Part shown: piece by piece, positions 62,846-64,000 of the stretch
Numbering within the stretch: the stretch's first letter is position 1
How the letters are laid out: every line of letters begins with the position of its first letter
NCBI GenBank assembly: GCA_033064195.1
Contig: JARBJD010000005.1
Location: 727,992 to 791,991, forward strand
Source of the DNA: Blattamonas nauphoetae
Lineage: Eukaryota > Preaxostyla > Oxymonadida
Length of the DNA stretch: 64,000 nucleotides
Reading direction: 5' to 3'
Translations under genes and position numbers: made by a program
Notes under the pieces: generated by a model
What the model was told of the DNA's origin: nothing
Seen by the model: only the letters and a program-made list of their open reading frames with translations
Databases searched by the model: none

Positions 62846-63671
62846 GAAAATGATTGATCATAATCTCTCAACAACCAGCGAGAATTCGGCAGTGATTGAC
62901 TCACTTCAGAAGACAACAGAAGGACATAAGACAGCGATATCTTCAATCCAAAAAGTGGTGAGCACAAATGGATCAATCACGACACCAACAATCGGAGGAT
63001 TGATTAATGTGAATGGAGCAAAGTGGAACATATCAGAGGGATCACTTCCGAAGTATCCTGGAACATACCCGTCCTCAACATTTTCTTCTGGAATTTCAAT
63101 ATCACAATCGCTTGCAGAAACTTCGGGAATTCAGTTCAATGGTGATGGAATAATTATGTGGTCTCCATGTGACAAACCAGCTTTGTATTACTATGATGAG
63201 GACACAGGTTCAGGAGTGTTTTCAATATCCACAACAGGAAGTTTTTCTCAACTGTCAGACAGAAGAGTGAAAAGAAATATTGAACCATACCCAGATGTTC
63301 TCGAGCAACTGAATAAAGTCGAAATTGTTCGCTACCAATTCAACACATTCGACTCAAAGATCAACAAAGTGACAAAGCAAATTGAAAATGAGACAGATGA
63401 AGAACACTTGAAGAACTGCAAAGAGAAATGTGAATGTCTGAAGAAGGAAAGTGAGAAGAAACACATTGGAGTGATTGCACAACAGATCCAAGAAATATTC
63501 CCTGAAGTCGTGAATGATTCCAATCCAGATTGTCTTCAAGTTGATTATGCAGAACTCTCCTGTTTTTGTATCAAAGCCATTCATGAATTATGTTCAATTG
63601 TCGGACAACAACAGACGGTCATCAATGAACTAATCCAAAAATATAACTCACTGATCAATACTCCAACATGA
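62793..63671 (+). CDS. Fibre-type protein with C-terminal S74 intramolecular chaperone domain
   Basis: The ATG at 62,793 is chosen because the element's T-rich motif (ctttttattttcaATG) sits directly in front of it; an in-frame start at 62,760 is less likely. The product is 292 residues: an N-terminal coiled/helical stalk (to ~70), a Gly/Ser-rich strand region (INVNGAKWNISEGS, SGISISQSLAE), then the endosialidase-chaperone (peptidase S74) domain. That domain starts at LSDRRVKRNI, with the Ser and Lys of the self-cleaving dyad, and continues with HIGVIAQQIQEIFPEVV and VDYAELSCFCIKAIHEL. In this family the domain trimerises the fibre and cuts itself off. A Lys/Cys/Glu-rich insert (about 30 residues) separates the two halves of the domain. 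Probably the host-attachment fibre of the virus-like element. Confidence 0.8.
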   Translation: MKEQTEMNRQKYNSQMIEKMIDHNLSTTSENSAVIDSLQKTTEGHKTAISSIQKVVSTNGSITTPTIGGLINVNGAKWNISEGSLPKYPGTYPSSTFSSGISISQSLAETSGIQFNGDGIIMWSPCDKPALYYYDEDTGSGVFSISTTGSFSQLSDRRVKRNIEPYPDVLEQLNKVEIVRYQFNTFDSKINKVTKQIENETDEEHLKNCKEKCECLKKESEKKHIGVIAQQIQEIFPEVVNDSNPDCLQVDYAELSCFCIKAIHELCSIVGQQQTVINELIQKYNSLINTPT

Positions 63672-64000
63672 GATCAACAAGGAATTCATAGTACTCTTGG
63701 TTATTTTCCATTGATTGTTCCGTTGTTTCCATCTCAATTGATTCACCAGAACTGTCTTTGAACCAGATCTTCACTATTGATTGTCGAGTACTTAATTCCC
63801 ACTTTCGCTTCGCAATCTGTTCGTTACAGAAAGCAACATAAGAATCATTGTGAGCATCAGTCTGAATCCAATCAGCATGTATAGTGATGTGCTGAGGAAT
63901 ATCTTTGAAATGACAGTTGAGTTACCATTCATTTCTTCCTCACATGGATGAGTTTACAGTCGAGGAAATGAACATATTTTTGGTTTCAATTGGTAAAATC
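63655..64000 (-). pseudogene. Second, damaged copy of the 137-aa virus-block protein, cut by window edge
   Basis: Closely similar to 54,468-54,850 in the same orientation. Its last codons (EYYEFLVDLMLEY then TGA at 63,657-63,655) overlap the 3' end of the convergent S74 gene by 17 bp. In the distal ~100 bp the frame is broken: a TGA where the first copy has a Ser/Arg pair (near 63,985), and two single-base losses between about 63,905 and 63,945. Two in-frame one-codon differences lie nearer the 3' end. Confidence 0.7.

Overview
The window looks like nuclear DNA of an anaerobic flagellate of the Preaxostyla, most likely an oxymonad (Blattamonas or Monocercomonoides type). This is inferred from the gene repertoire: giant secreted or membrane proteins made of right-handed beta-helix repeats with a C-terminal pseudokinase tail, a multi-membrane-pass TmcB/TPR-type protein with ~50-nt GT-AG introns, and many cut-and-paste DNA transposons. 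No rRNA, tRNA or CRISPR was recognised.

Layout. (1) 1-25,907 is a large imperfect palindrome. A beta-helix surface-protein gene on the minus strand (start 8,416, running off the left edge) faces a second copy on the plus strand (9,019-25,907). About 600 bp separate the two starts, and most of that is also inverted-repeat sequence. The left copy reads open; the right copy is wrecked by four primary TIR element insertions (9,129-9,532; 10,647-14,893; 17,237-20,309; 20,413-20,898), each bounded by an identifiable target-site duplication. A Tc1/mariner-pogo element (11,919-14,805) is nested in the second. The right copy also carries a frameshift and a nonsense codon. (2) 26,347-30,868 is another TIR element, with ~93-bp termini, carrying broken or intron-split reading frames that resemble the PP4R3/SMEK phosphatase-4 regulatory subunit. 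(3) 31.5-36.8 kb holds the TmcB/TPR-type membrane protein. (4) 37,581-52,435 holds a divergent pair of further giant surface proteins. The minus gene has beta-helix repeats, about 14 IPT/TIG-like domains, one transmembrane helix and a pseudokinase, with one in-frame TAA near its N terminus. The plus gene is beta-helix only and lacks the membrane and kinase tail. (5) 52.4-64 kb is AT-richer and is an integrated virus-like or Polinton-like block. It has two paralogous capsid-like proteins, a small amphipathic/basic protein, a second small protein with a frameshift, an S74 (endosialidase-chaperone) fibre-type protein, a conserved 137-aa protein present twice, and two proteins sharing an ENC-LV-EY repeat. 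Nearly every start codon there is preceded by the same short T-rich motif.

How it fits together: regions 1-4 look like a rapidly evolving surface-antigen/receptor locus that expands by inverted and in-frame duplication and is pruned by transposons. Region 5 is a viral remnant, probably at least two partial tandem copies, placed just downstream of a surface gene that has no C-terminal anchor. Polymerase, integrase, packaging ATPase and protease were not found, so the virus class is not fixed by this window.
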